Part shown: positions 10,753 to 23,537 of the stretch, piece after piece
How positions within the stretch are numbered: the stretch's first letter is position 1
Layout of the letters: each line of letters starts with the position of its first letter
Assembly (NCBI GenBank): GCA_008973525.1
Contig: WACJ01000299.1
Coordinates: forward strand, 248,001-312,000
Direction: 5' to 3'
DNA: 64,000 nt
Source: Stenopsyche tienmushanensis
Taxonomy: Eukaryota > Arthropoda > Insecta > Trichoptera > Stenopsychidae
Notes under the pieces: generated by a model
Database searches by the model: none
What the model saw: the letters and a program-made list of their open reading frames with translations, nothing else
What the model was told of the DNA's origin: nothing
Program-made: the position numbers and the translations under genes

Positions 10753-12285
10753 GTACATATGTTATAAATCTCTTTTTTAAAGCTTTGAACATCCGAATCG
10801 ATTCGGTTATATTTCCCCCATAGGATATTTGAAAAGGTGCATTGACATGTAAAATATGAAAAAAGGTTAATCAAATTCATTTGAGGGATAATCAAATTCG
10901 TCACGGGTGCTCTTCAATATTTTTATTTGGGAAATGATTCGCTTCCGTTTTGAGCAAGAGAATGGAAATTTGGAAAGTATGGCGCGATTACAAGTGTAAG
11001 TGGGAAGGCTTACATTTCAGAGCAATAAAGGGCGAAGATAAAAAGGCTCTGCTAGTCTGACGAAGCCTTGTAATCTCCTATAAGAAGTCGGGTCACGTAC
11101 GGAGGCTGTTCGGAAATTTTGCTCAATTGCGGCGCTGGTGTCCCGAATGTAAATTGAAGGGCTTCCTATATGTGTCCGACTTGTGTACACCGAAATATTC
11201 AAATTTGAGGGCGCAGATTGAAAACGCGTATTAAGACCTTGATCACTGTCCGCACATTTTAACTATAAAATTAAAATCAAGCAGCCCCCCTGACAAGCGT
11301 ATATAAAATATTAAAATTTACGACTGGTGTTTAACTCGCCCCCATTTTTGGCGGTTGGGGAAAATGGGAGCATTTTTTAAGAATTCCATGAGACACAGAC
11401 AAACGAGAAAATTGTGGAATGCGCGTAGGGAATTCACATTATTATTCAATATCTTGTGATTATTCAGGCGGGGAGTATCATTTTCAAATCTGCACTGAAT
11501 AATGAATACGTAAGGGACGCAACCAGCTTGCGTGAGAAGAATGCAGAAATAAGATGCATGAAAGATGAAAATTCAGGAAATATAAGGAATTCAGGAAAGA
11601 GTCTCATGGTTCACCTCGTCGTAAGTAGACATCCGAGCAAATATGGTTGAAAAATTCATATCCTTGTGTCATGCTTCGATGAAGAGTACACTTTGAAATT
11701 TCTGATGCTCCATCCTCAGTGCATCGCAAAATTATACAACAAAATCAAACATGTTTTAAGTAAATTAAATTAAATAATTGATCATCTTTAAATATTTGAT
11801 TCCGAATTTTTGGGTTTTAAACAAAATAAACATCGAGATAATCATCTTCTATGAAAGAAACATAATTAATTATCATTAATTAATAAACTGTAGTGGAATA
11901 ATAGATTCAGGCAGAGTAAAAGATCCTTGTTCTAGGGGAATGAACAGAAAAAAAGCAAGATTGTTACTGTCGTATGAAGACATTTATAAGTAGACAATAA
12001 CGCCAGTTCTTAACACTGCTCGCATGACTTTATTTATATATTTTACTGAATAATAAGATTTGTTTTTGTATGGGGTATAGTATGTAGATTTTTAGGGCTG
12101 GTAATTATTTGATAAAATTGAATGTATTCATTCCCAATCAGACCCGTGTGGATTGCTTTATTTATCTCGAGGGTCTATCGTTTTCCGATGCGATCGTTAT
12201 ATCAATGAAAACAATTGCAATAGACCCTTTTCATTTGGCCAAAAAAAGTATCGCTTAAAAGATCTCCCAAATCAATTCCATGGAG
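10753..12285. other. Noncoding stretch
   Basis: AT-rich with a slightly GC-richer part at about 10900-11250. No protein-like frame, transposon end or RNA gene was recognised. Confidence 0.6.
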
Positions 12286-12440
12286 GCTGCGGAAGGATAG
12301 AATCCCCATAAGGGGAAGTATTTGGTATATCCCCAGTGCTCTCCTTCCCCATCAAGTGGGATTGAACTCATTTCGCCTGGCAGCCGGAAAACAGAGGCCC
12401 TAGTAAGCAGACAATCCTTTAGAAGGAGAGCAAATACAGA
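12286..12440 (-). repeat. Possible tRNA-derived SINE fragment
   Basis: On the minus strand the sequence GAGTTCAATCCCACT (about 12352-12370) fits a pol III B box (GTTCAANNC) with T-arm-like flanks, preceded by a GC-rich stem-like segment. I could not place an A box confidently and saw no second copy in the window. It may be only a chance resemblance. Confidence 0.25.
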
Positions 12441-15400
12441 AAGGCTGAAAGTATTTGATCCTCAAGAATCTCTGTCGGGAACGATTCTATTCCGAGGAGT
12501 CACTAAACGTGACATTATCATTAAGAGGAGACTTATTTATACAGATATGACAAAATCACAACACAAGAAAAACACCCTTTTATTTTATTCAAATAATACC
12601 CGTTTATTTTCAAGGGAAAATTATTTTATCACGCAAGTATTTCCAGCAATAAATTAATCGACAATTTAAGCTTGTTTTCATAAGAGAATAATTAATTAAT
12701 TTCTACTTTGATAGGATAAAAATATTTATAGAGCTGGAGAAGACGTAAATCTCATTAGATTGCAATATATTGCATATATATCGCAATATATAACAGCACT
12801 TAAATAATTTATATAAAATATAATAAAACTGAATTTTTATCATGAGTAAGAACAAAGTAACATTTCTGGTAATAGGATTCCTCGTTCGTCAAATCATAAA
12901 TTCTTCTACATGTATTAATCATATACCAATTTTCTTCTTTATCAAAGCACAAAGAAAAATTATTCATCCGTACTGAAATGAATACGAATGAGAATATAAA
13001 TAATATCAACATGTTTAACGGGAATGTAATCTGAATGATTCAAACGTTAATAACACGGTTACCCTGATTTTAATTTTGCCTTTTAAGCACAGCGCAAAAG
13101 TATGCAAAATTATATGCGAATCATAATTGTTAAAAGAAATAAAGCCACTGTGAAACTTTTTTGTTTAAAATTTATTTTTGCAAAATTTCTAAAAATCAAT
13201 CATTAACAAAATCTTTTACTAGTATGAAACAAATCGATCTAAAAAATGTTTATAGAAGCATAAATTATATTAATTAAATGGCCAAAAAGTATTCTGGAAA
13301 AAGTAATCAAACTTAAAATAAAAGAAATATAGTAGTAATGTTATATTATACATATATATGTAGAAAAACCAAGACGTTTGATTCCGCTGGTTCTCTTTTT
13401 ACTTTAAGAAAAATCAAGCACTACAAGAAATATGCTCTAACCTTGCCAATACATGAATCTAATATTCCCTCGATATGTGAAACGCTTTGGGTAAAAAAAA
13501 TCTGTAGCGATTCGAATTGATGGGATTCGGAAGAAATATATTCGCTAGTTTTTTTTTCACGTGCAGAATTCATCCATATGATGTAAAATGGCAAAAAACA
13601 GCCATAAGAACGCGGGGACTAAAAGATACTTAAAGGGGGAAAAATTTCATTCATGGTCACGCTATTTCGCTATCTCCAGGATGAGAGTCGGGAAAAATAA
13701 TTTTGATTTTCATCCGTGGGAATATTTTTTATTTAAAAACAATAGGTGTGGATGTCAAAATATTCCGCGAGCAAAACATATTTATTTCGGTAGAATTAAT
13801 GCGTCAACATTATATATCGCTCCCGCGGCGATGATTAATGTTGGACTTTCGAGCACAAATGTTTCTTTAAAAGGCCGTAAAGCTTTCGGATATCCAAATT
13901 TTTCACCTTTGTGCAAAGAAAAAACACCACCCGACACATCTGCTTTAAAGTTGTTCCGAAACAAAAAAGCGGTCAGATCATTTATCATCCTCGGAGCCGT
14001 AAGAGAAATAGCTCCATTCAATTTACTGAAAAGCCATTCTCAGCTGAACGTTCCTTAAGACGAGAAGTATCATCCGTCAAGCAGCAGATTCGGTAGACAG
14101 TAGTCGTATTATCAGGGCAACGGAAATGCAAGGTGAACATTTCTTAAAAGACACAGTGATATAACGAGAACAATGCAAACGGAATGAGTGCAAGTCATAG
14201 ATAAATTCTGAAAGACAACATCCATAGAACATCCACTTTCATTAGTGTATTCTTAAATAATCTTATATTGTATATTTTAAAATTAAAATAATCACAATAT
14301 GGAAAAATCTAAAAAATATATTTATATGTAATGTTAAAATTTCACATCCATTTACCTGGAACGTTGAAGACAAATTCATCGATATTTGTATCACTTATCC
14401 TTATATCTAATATCAGCTTGATCTTACAAATCAGTAACATATAGATCTTTCTTCAATATATACAATAAAAACTTCGAAAAGTAAGAATAAATACATTTTA
14501 ACATCTCCGGAAAAAAGTTTCCTTCTACCGAAGATCATTGTGCCGATAATGGAATCCTGTGATAGATTTTGTAGAATTAACGCGATATTTACATTTGGCA
14601 AAATGGAAACACAAAGTATAATCGATGATAATCGACGATTTCCCGAACTTTTTATTTTCTTCAGTTCACCGTAGAAAGTTTCAAAATAAAGTGTATATAA
14701 TTTACCCGAGCACGAAATAAAGTGAAACACTTTTATTTAATAACGACATATTTGTAGACAAAAGGGTTGCCTGGGAAGACATCTACAAGATTAAGGGTTG
14801 TCGACGATTTCGATTATTTTGATTCATTTCGTTTTAAAATTAGGACAATTTATAAGAACTATGTCAATGGTTATTATATTCCGAATTGAGTAAATGCGTA
14901 ATTTTGAGATACAATATCAAACTCATATGTTTGTAATAACGTATTGTAGCACAGAAATTCAATTGGAGAATATGACAATGACTCGCTGTTTGACATGACA
15001 TGAAGGTTGATACTGTTTCAGGACATCTTGTATTTGTGATAATATAGTTTGTCGTTTGATATTGAATCAATTGCTGACATCCAATTCAGAATTACATCAA
15101 TAATTATTCAGTATATTAAGCTAATAGATACGAGTACATTTTGTATCAGAAAATTAGATAGTGTATATAAAATTGAGTTTTTCTCAAATGAACTCACGAG
15201 ACATTCTATCCACCTTTCAATTTTGGCTGTCTTCCATCATCCCTGAAAAATAAGATTCTTATCATTCTTTCACGGCTCTAGGTACTGCATGTGGCACCAT
15301 AAAATGTCGGTTCCCCAACGACAACGTCAGTAAACATCGTAAATGGCCCCATCCGTCTTCCTGTTTTTGGTATTAGACATCTGTTTTGAACGCATCCAGG

Positions 15401-17854
15401 AAACGGCTTGAAGGGAATTCGAGCGAAAGTTGTCCCTTTTAGGAAATACGTCCCTTTCGATTACACTCTAAATGATAAATAGACAATTTACGTTCTAAGA
15501 ACGCCTCGAGACCAAACATTAAATACAGGAAGGTTTTCTGTCGAAGACAATTTCAACGACCTTTCAAGTTATTGTTTCTTCATGACGATCCATTAAGTAC
15601 CAGCGAAATAAGTCAAAAAGTTAATGGAACACAATCAAAGCCGCATAAGGAAAAAAAATGTCCAAAGAAAAATTCGCCAAGAATAACCAGGGAGCAAAAG
15701 AGAAAATACGGCCCTGTGCTGTAACAATATTTTAATAATTTTCAAGTGTTACAAAATAAATTTAAGTTCTTGTAAAAACTTAAGGAAACAAACTTTTAAA
15801 CAACAATTTATAAAATATAATTAATTAATTTAAGCTATAAAAATTATCAGCATAACTTATTTAATTAATATACTCTTACTCTAAAAGGTAAAATAAATTC
15901 AACATAATTAATTCAAAATCTACAGTACAAATAGTACAGTTTTATTTATTCTCGACTAAAAAGAAAATATGCTTAGGAAATTCAATGTAATGTTTGTCTT
16001 TTGAACATTAAGATTAACATCAAGTATATTATTTTTAATATGAGTTTAAATCTATCTTCAATTTCAGGTATCATTTTATTAAATGAATGTAAAAATAAAA
16101 CCGAATGTATATATATATTATAACGAAGATAATATCAAAACCAGAACCAAACAACAGACCAAGATACAACTTCGAAAATTAATGAAAATAGTTGTGGTCG
16201 AGTTGAATAGATGACAAGTTAACATACGAGGGATTGATGTAAAATTGCAGAAAGGATGTTGAGAGAGCTAAAAGCAAGTGATGTGCGGAATGCAATAAGC
16301 GCAGAATGTGGACGTACGTCATTATACCGACGAATGTTACGTCCAACGAAGGAAACTGGAAATTTCTTCATTTTATTTATAAAGTCAATGGTTGGACGTT
16401 GATGGGCGTTCAATTTTGATTTCTAAATGACTATTTATATTTAGTTTTTAAAATTATTATGCAATGAAATAATATATTTCCACCTAATAAATAATGCTGT
16501 ATTGATGTAACGTGAGTGTAATTGTGAGTGTAAAACGGTAGATATTGAAGTACTTGAACTGATTTTTATCGTTTAAAAATAAATTAATTCCAGATGAAAT
16601 GACGTCAAACACGAATGAATATCGTAGCAGCCTCTATTCGCTCGAGTAATCTCTTCTTTGTGAATAGTTGTTTATGTAAACATATAGATAATGAGATGTG
16701 TTGTCCCTCCCAGACGTAAAACGTCTACGAAAATACTTTCAGACGAATTAAGAAAGACGATTTGCTTTAGGCGATGGTTAACATCTTCTAGGAATTTCTT
16801 TTAGGCTTTTAAAGAGGCGAAGAAATCTTTCGCCCGCTGCTAAACGAAAATGTTTTCGATCATAATTTTCGACCGTGAATCCTCGCCAAAAGGCTTGCAC
16901 AAAAAAATAAATTTATTACAAAGTTTGAAAATTGCCAAGCTTCAATAATAGCCCAGAAAGTCGAGAAAAACGAACCAACCGGTAAATGAAAGACAACATT
17001 GTATTGTGGAGCGAATTTTTGCTTGAACGGCGCTCGTTAAATTTCGACTGCCAATTTAATTGAAAGATTATTATTATTGCGGGAATTGCTTTTCAATTAG
17101 GGGATGCGAGACGTGAAATTATAAACGTCGTAAATTATACAAATTGACAAATAACGAACATGCTTGAACGAGGAAGACATTTAACAAAGTATTTGAGAAA
17201 AAAATATACGAAGAATGCTTAAAAACAAAGATAATAATAAAACACATCATATTGCTTTGGGCAATAAAATAAATCATTAAATATATGCAAGACTTAATTA
17301 TCTGAGATTTGAGACAATTTTTCATTAAGGATAGATTTTATTCTACACATGATGCATACATCTTGTTTGATTTGATCAATTAGATCAAATTAAATGATTA
17401 TACAAAAATTTGAGATATTTAGTTTTTTTAATTATTTTTATATCTTGAAAGAGAAACCAAAAGTCGTAAAAAAACATAAATGTAAAAATTTAAATTGTCT
17501 CTAAAAATAATACTAGACTTAACAGGTCATCTCACTTTATCACCCCAAAAAAAAAACGTTTTTTTTTAATTCCACTTTTTGAAAGTACGTATCTCTAAGA
17601 ATGTTATATAATATATAATCTTGGTGAAGAAATTTGGATTATTTCAATGTTTTATAGCTAATTTGTGAAATGCGCTCGAAGTAATCATTCCATCCAGATT
17701 GCGCCCCAACGGCTCTGAGACCGCTGCGGTCGCAGTCTTGCCCTATATCTGCTTTTGTTTGCAAATCAGAGGTTCCTGTTAGAAATCTCTTATATTTTTT
17801 CTACAAAGGGAGCAAATTAAGTTTAAAAAAATAAACATAAATTTAAAAACATAT
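12441..17854. other. Long noncoding stretch
   Basis: Mostly AT-rich. A 156-codon plus-strand frame at 13588-14058 is among the longest non-transposon frames in the window. It has no recognisable motif, and the opposite strand is also open across 13782-14021, so I treat it as chance. A GC-richer patch at about 17690-17790 lies just upstream of the Mutator-like fragment and may belong to it, but I could not read it. Confidence 0.55.
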
Positions 17855-18215
17855 GTGAATAAGGAAGTGGATAGTAGGGGCACAAAAAGAACGATTTCTG
17901 TGCGAAGTCCTTCGAAAACTGAACAGCTAACTAATAAATTAATAAGAGATTTATCTAATTATTATGGTTTAGTTATCCGCCGATATCCTGACTTAATAAA
18001 AAATATGATAAATACTATTTGGGCCACATACTATCACAAAATTTCGACTGATGAAGCCCCTCAGCATTCACACTGTCCGAAAGGCGCAGATTCTTGGTGC
18101 AATGCAACTACAAGATGTTTATATTTGTACAAGCATCCTTAAGACTCATTTAAGAAGAATTATCGTCTGATGATTTATTGGAAATATGCTTCGGTTCGAA
18201 TACATAATATCTGTA
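17855..18215 (+). pseudogene. Mutator-like element transposase fragment
   Basis: The frame from 17855 reads through 'RGTKRTISVRSPSKTEQLTN' and 'DLSNYYGLVIRRYPDLI', then IWATYYHKISTDEAPQH and CPKGADSWCNA. These are conserved blocks of the Mutator-like transposase domain widespread in insect genomes, where 'IWAT-(Y/F)-(Y/F)-H--STDE-PQH--CP-G-DSWC' is highly typical. The frame stops at 18140-18142. After a frame change the next piece (about 18145-18210) gives SSDDLLEICFGSNT, matching the family's 'DLLE-CL-G-TQN' block. Both ends of the protein are missing and no terminal repeats were seen, so this is an internal relic. The family match is from memory of the motif, not a search. Confidence 0.8.
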
Positions 18216-21015
18216 AAATCTTAACAGTGATTGAATTGAAACAAAGAGCCAATTCAATAAAAGTGGTTTTTAAAAACTAGCAAAAAAATATGATATGTTA
18301 GCCAAGTCGACTAAATTGAGACTTCTGTATTATAAATCAGTAGTTTTCTGTAATGAAATTATCAAATGATGAGATAGAAAAACAGTTCCAATTTCCCTAC
18401 TAGGTCTCAATTTCAAATTGAGAAATATCTAGTTTTCTGAAGATATTTTTATTTCTTTGTGGTTTTTAGAGACTGAATGCACGTCTGCCTTTTCAGCACA
18501 AGTATTTCTCATTTTTATTAATACATTAACGTCGAAAATAAAAATATCGAGGACCGAAATGTTTTATTCACCGACAAATCTCTGGTTTGTAATGCGAAGT
18601 CCCTTTTTCAATGCTATCCGAAGTGTTGGGCGTAAAATAAGAAATCTGACATAAATATGCGGACCATGGAGGGAAAAGGCAAGATTTTCCGGTAGGCCTG
18701 GTCACCTAAGGCTACAGCCCACTTTGCTTGTATACAGAGCGGTAAAAACACGAATTCCCAAAGGTCCAAGATTTCATAAGGGACGGTTAATCTCGTGTAG
18801 GGTCGTTCATGGGTGTAAACATCGTGAGAAGGCAACACCGCGGGCCAAACAAGATGCTCAAGATATGAAATTTATTCGCCGGTCAGGAGAGCGCTTCCGG
18901 CGTCGACGAGGCGGAAGTACGTCGACGATCTTCTTAGTACTCCTACGGGCGTGGACGTTATTTCCCGAAGATGGCGGAATAAAATTTTATTTCAGGGAAC
19001 ATCATAGGACCGGCCAAAAATTAAATTTAACGAATTGAACGATTCATTCCGAGAAAGATTTTATGATGAATACGCTTTTTAAAAATTCACTATTTACATT
19101 CTCGATCCAATATATAATATTCTTGGAATGTAGCTGAGCTGATATACTTTTTCTATTTGCAAGGTTCTATATATATAAAATAGTATTTAACTTCTGTAGG
19201 ACTAGATTTAATTACATTAATTTACCCTCTTTGCGATATTTCGAGCCTCCTGTTGGGCTCTTGGACGTGGAAAAACTGCCACCCTCGCTTTCATATATAT
19301 TATATTTTTAATTTGCTATGACTATTAATCTGATGGTCTAGCTGGTAGTAATTATAGAATTTTGAAATCACGCGAATTGATTCCATGGGAACGTTTGAAA
19401 TATAAAATAATGTTAATCCTCTAATATATTTCGATGCAAATATTATCTAAAATCTTCAATAATTCCAAATATCTTTCAAGAAAATTATTTGTACAAGGCC
19501 CATGAAATAAAATCAAATATCATATCCGATCCCATTTATACATATAAATGAACAAACATATCCGATCGAATATCAAAAAATACATTATTGCTCAATACAT
19601 ATTTCCGATGAATATGAAATATTAATTTGGGGCGAAGGGAGGAGAAATGAAACTCTTTAAATTTAAACATTAACCCTTTTAAAACCACCCCGCCCACACC
19701 ACGCCAAATATAATTAAAATACCATATTTTCGTATGTATTTGCAGGAAATAAAAGGCAAAATTTAACAAGCGAAGGATGCACACACAAAGTTTTCTACTT
19801 TTATTTTATCACCTCGTTAACCCTCATCAAAAAGCAGAGGAAAATTTTCTCCTCTTTCTCGAATTATTAATTGGCCATTAAGAGAGATTCAATTTCAAGA
19901 AGAAAACACCGGCAGGGCAGAGTGTACACACAAAAAAATACGAGAAGATGTAGCCGAATCTGCTATCAAAACTCGAACTGTATCTAATAAACTCGCGAAT
20001 GAAGAAAAATATTCTTTTTGTTTCCGAGCGAACACCCCTAGGTCTAGATATTTCGCTCTTTTTATAAGGTCATTTTTGAGCAAAAACGAAATTAGATTTG
20101 CTGATTACACGATAAAACTTTCACAATGTTTAACCTCCCAGGCGTTTAAAATGGATTAAAATATGAATTAATTTGTAACTTGATAGCGGAAACGCTTTGC
20201 AAAAATTATCTTAATAAGCAATTATCAATGCGGGCATCCCTTATAAAACCAAATTAATTTATTTTTAACGAAACAAACATGAAAATTCTATGCGGGGAGT
20301 TATTAGGGGCAAAACTAGTATACAAAAAAAGCGATAGAAAAAAGGGAAATATGTTCTGTGCCAGGTTGAAAAGTTCGCATGACAGATGGGAAAGTTTTAA
20401 TGAAAGAAAAACTTCCCGTAGGAAGCTTTTTTCATTTTTTCCAGCAAACAAGCTTACCAATCGTATTCTTAGAACATCCAGTCCTAAAAAAAACTCAATA
20501 ATAATTTTGAAAGAAATCGGACACAATGAGGATATACGCAAAAAAAAGGGTAGAGCGATTCGAATAGAAAAATGAGATTTTTTTTTATTTTTATCGAGAA
20601 GAGAAACGTTTTTACGCTAGGTATAAGATTTATATATTTAAAAATAAATCTTCTGGAAACAATAGATCCCGTAGTCTAACAAATACCAAAAGGATGTAAT
20701 ACAACCTCAATGCCAGCCCAATATATAAAATCCATGCAAACAACGGCTAAGCTTTCTATCGGGTAGAATACAATTTAAATACTGCATATAGGGCAAGAGC
20801 TCTTTTTGATATCCGTTGAAATAAATAAATATAATTAAAAAAATAATAAAATAATCTACATGAATATAAAATATCTGGGGGTTGAAAGATATTAACCCTT
20901 GACATAGGTGTCGTACTTGTTGGAATTGATTTCCATTGAAAGAGCAGTGATACATAACACGCAGGATAAATAAGATTTATCAATTCTTTATTGAACATTA
21001 GATGTGTGTTTAGAC
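18216..21015. other. Long noncoding stretch
   Basis: Contains a CpG-rich island at about 18650-19030 with a 104-codon plus-strand frame rich in Arg. I do not recognise it and see no convincing splice sites. The remainder is AT-rich with nothing identifiable. Confidence 0.55.
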
Positions 21016-21205
21016 CAGTGGTTCTTAAACTGGCGTCGGATCCCTGGAGGTCTGCGAAGCCATTACCGGGGGTTCGCGAAAATATAAAAAAAAAAACATT
21101 TATCTATAGTTGAGCAAGATATTTTCTTAAGTAGGACGATCTATTTTGAGCAAGAAATGTTTGTTTGTTTGAGAAATTAAATATCAAGAATGAAAAATTA
21201 AGTCA
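21016..21205 (+). repeat. hAT-type nonautonomous element end, copy 1
   Basis: Starts CAGTGGTTCTTAAACTGG, the kind of terminus common in hAT elements, followed by 'GGGGGTTCGCGAAAATA' and a stretch that matches 51330-51622. Only the left part is recognisable; the opposite terminus was not found. No coding remnant. Confidence 0.65.
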
Positions 21206-21212
21206 GAAGGGG

Positions 21213-21287
21213 AAACAACCTCAAACGAACAATCCTACGAACTTATTGAGTATTCATTATGTAGTAATTTAATTCAAATATGTTTTT
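21213..21287 (-). repeat. 76-bp dispersed repeat, copy 1 (opposite to 31420)
   Basis: Reverse complement matches 31420-31495 nearly end to end. The 39-bp outer part (ACTCAATAAGTTCGTAGG onward) agrees at 36 of 39 positions. It may be a terminus of a Tc1/mariner-like element, but neither copy shows a partner end nearby. Confidence 0.7.
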
Positions 21288-23462
21288 GCAATATTGCAAA
21301 ATTGATTGTTTTCTTAATAGTGCTTCTTTGGAAATGCTAGAAAAATAAAAGTGGCCTAAAGTCAAGTGTTTATATTAAATAAACAAGATGATACTAAATT
21401 TTCTATTAGATATAATATACAAATTTAATTTATAAAAGCCAAGGCTTAGTATTCTTCTGGATGCAAATGTCAAAATGCACGAGAAGTTTATATATAAAAT
21501 ATTTGCTTTATAACTATTACATGTATAGAAATGATACTAATATGTACTTAAGCGTTACTTAGACCCTTAACTTGATCCTAGTGAGGGAAAGATAGACTGG
21601 ACCTTTTCAGTGAATCAACATGATTGTTTCAAGTAGTTTTACACTACCATAAAAGTTATTCAGGCTTTACAAGAGTATTTGAATAGGAACGGTTATGAAA
21701 GCTCCTTTCGATATATTCAACTGGGTGATCCTTCACAAAACGATCTTCCTTTAAAATCGAGCATACAAGGAGGCATGATGTATGATGAGTACATGACTTT
21801 TCTTTGAATTGATATATTATAAAAGAAGCCTTAGTCCTGCCATGGGCATGTAGTCCTTCGTGACTACATTATGATGATGATATGTGTATAATAAATACAT
21901 TTCTAATGCTGATACTAATAGGGTTTAGAATTAAAAAAATGAATTAATAAAAAAAAAGTAAAAATCTCAATGTGAAAGGACCAGATACCCAAAAACACAA
22001 TTAATGGACCAGAACAAAAATATAAAGCGGTTGAATAAGTTGTTTTAAATCGCACTTAGTGTGGCGACATTGTAAGGACCTAAACGCACCGTGATTTCGA
22101 AATTATGAAGAGCTGAGTGCCCATTTGGCCGGGACGAAATTTGGAGTAACACAAAAGGTCCATTCGTCGAAATGAAATTTTTAATACGGGTGCCATTCGG
22201 GCGTAAATGGGAGACGGCAACTTCGCACGCGTTGCCCTCAATGTTATCGCGGGACCGCGAGGAGCTCCAGGGAGATGGGAGGATCCTGGAATGAATGGAA
22301 GACGAACCCCGAGGGGGTGTCATTCAGCTGTGTAAATGATTCGCTCGCCTATCAAGATTTTCTCTGCATGAGCGCGTGTCCCCCCCCCCTTCCTTGAATG
22401 CGATGCATTTTTTTAGAAATCGCCCTTTTCTGAGTCTTTTGTGTGTTTTCTTGAATGAAACGGTTAGTGACCCTCGTGATATTACATTGAGCGCGGTCTA
22501 ACTTCATTTTAACAAAAATCAGAGAAAATATACGAAAAAAATGTTTTAAGATTAATAAATAGAATAAGGGGAGGGTTTGTCGACATTCAATATAAATAAT
22601 ATTAACGCAGACTCATTAAAATAATCTAAGAACTTCAATAATAGTAAAAAGTCCATTCAAAATGAATTCGCTGTCGAATACCTTATCTACATGATAAAGG
22701 ATCTTCGTAACTGCGTTAGATAATATGTACAATGTTTGGATACAATTTAATTAATTTAAAACGAATAAAACAAGGATTTAAACCCTCTGTCCATAAAATG
22801 TTTAATGTCCTCCCGTCGATGAAACAGGTAAACACGCTATCGTACGAAATATATTAATAAGGTTTTTACAAATATGTGGTTCGAAAACATTTTCTGCAGC
22901 AGTCAAAAGAAGCCAGTTCAGCGTAAAAAATATGATTAATTATTTTATGGAGCGAAAGGATTAAAATTTCTTTACGAAATATGAAGATAAACGTGATATC
23001 TTGTACGAATCCTATGAAAAAAAAAATTCTAAGTCTGGCCAAATTAATTTTATTGGCTCTAGGTACATTAGTAGAAATATCCATTTTTCTCGAAACACAA
23101 AGATCCCGAACTTCATTTTTCAATTTTAAATTCTGTAAAACCCTTTAAACGACAAAGTCGGAGAGATTTGGTACGATATATACATATACTATTAAAAAAA
23201 ACTCATTGCAAAACCATAATGGTCTGGTCAGACCATCTTATTGACAGAAGGGTTAAAGCAGACGTTAAAAAGTGGTGCGTAAAAAATAAAGTAGAATAAT
23301 GTGTCCAAACGTTAATAGAAAAATAATTACAAACGAGGTGCAAGTTGATAGATGCTGCGATGTTCCTTACAAATAGCTTAGAAGGATAATAAACAGAATC
23401 ACTAAAGTCTTTGACAGATTCTGTTCTGAAAATACATTTATTAATATTTGCAGACATCAATA
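21288..23462. other. Noncoding stretch
   Basis: AT-rich apart from an island at 22045-22330 with an open 92-codon minus-strand frame and no recognised motif. The ATGATG-tailed repeat at 21824-21882 lies inside it. Confidence 0.55.
21824..21882 (+). repeat. ATGATG-tailed LINE/SINE-like 3' end, copy 1
   Basis: The segment '..GCCTTAGTCCTGCCATGGG.. CGTGACTACATTATGATGATGATA' aligns with the reverse complement of 29731-29791. A 'tcctgcagtgg ... gatgatgat' 3' tail is typical of RTE-like non-LTR retrotransposons and SINEs that borrow their tails. Only the tail is visible. Confidence 0.5.
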
Positions 23463-23537
23463 GGAGATTACTAGGAATGTGGTGGTTTCCCATTTGCCTT
23501 CAACGCGTGGTAAAGTAAGCATAGGATTATTGGGAAT
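23463..23537 (+). repeat. 'GTGGTGGTTTCCCAT' dispersed repeat, copy 1
   Basis: About 75 bp that match the reverse complement of 44656-44731 with few differences, including AATGTGGTGGTTTCCCAT and TAAAGTAAG-ATAGGATTAT. Noncoding; class unknown, possibly SINE-related. Confidence 0.65.

Noticed and set aside
13588..14058. 156-codon plus-strand open frame
   Set aside because: No recognisable motif, no codon bias and the opposite strand is also open over half of it; no splice or promoter context. Treated as chance.
18724..19038. 104-codon Arg-rich plus-strand frame
   Set aside because: Low-complexity translation from CpG-rich DNA, with no recognisable domain or splice context.
22045..22323. 92-codon minus-strand frame in a CpG island
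   Set aside because: No motif, no splice signals that would define an exon. Kept only as part of the island observation.
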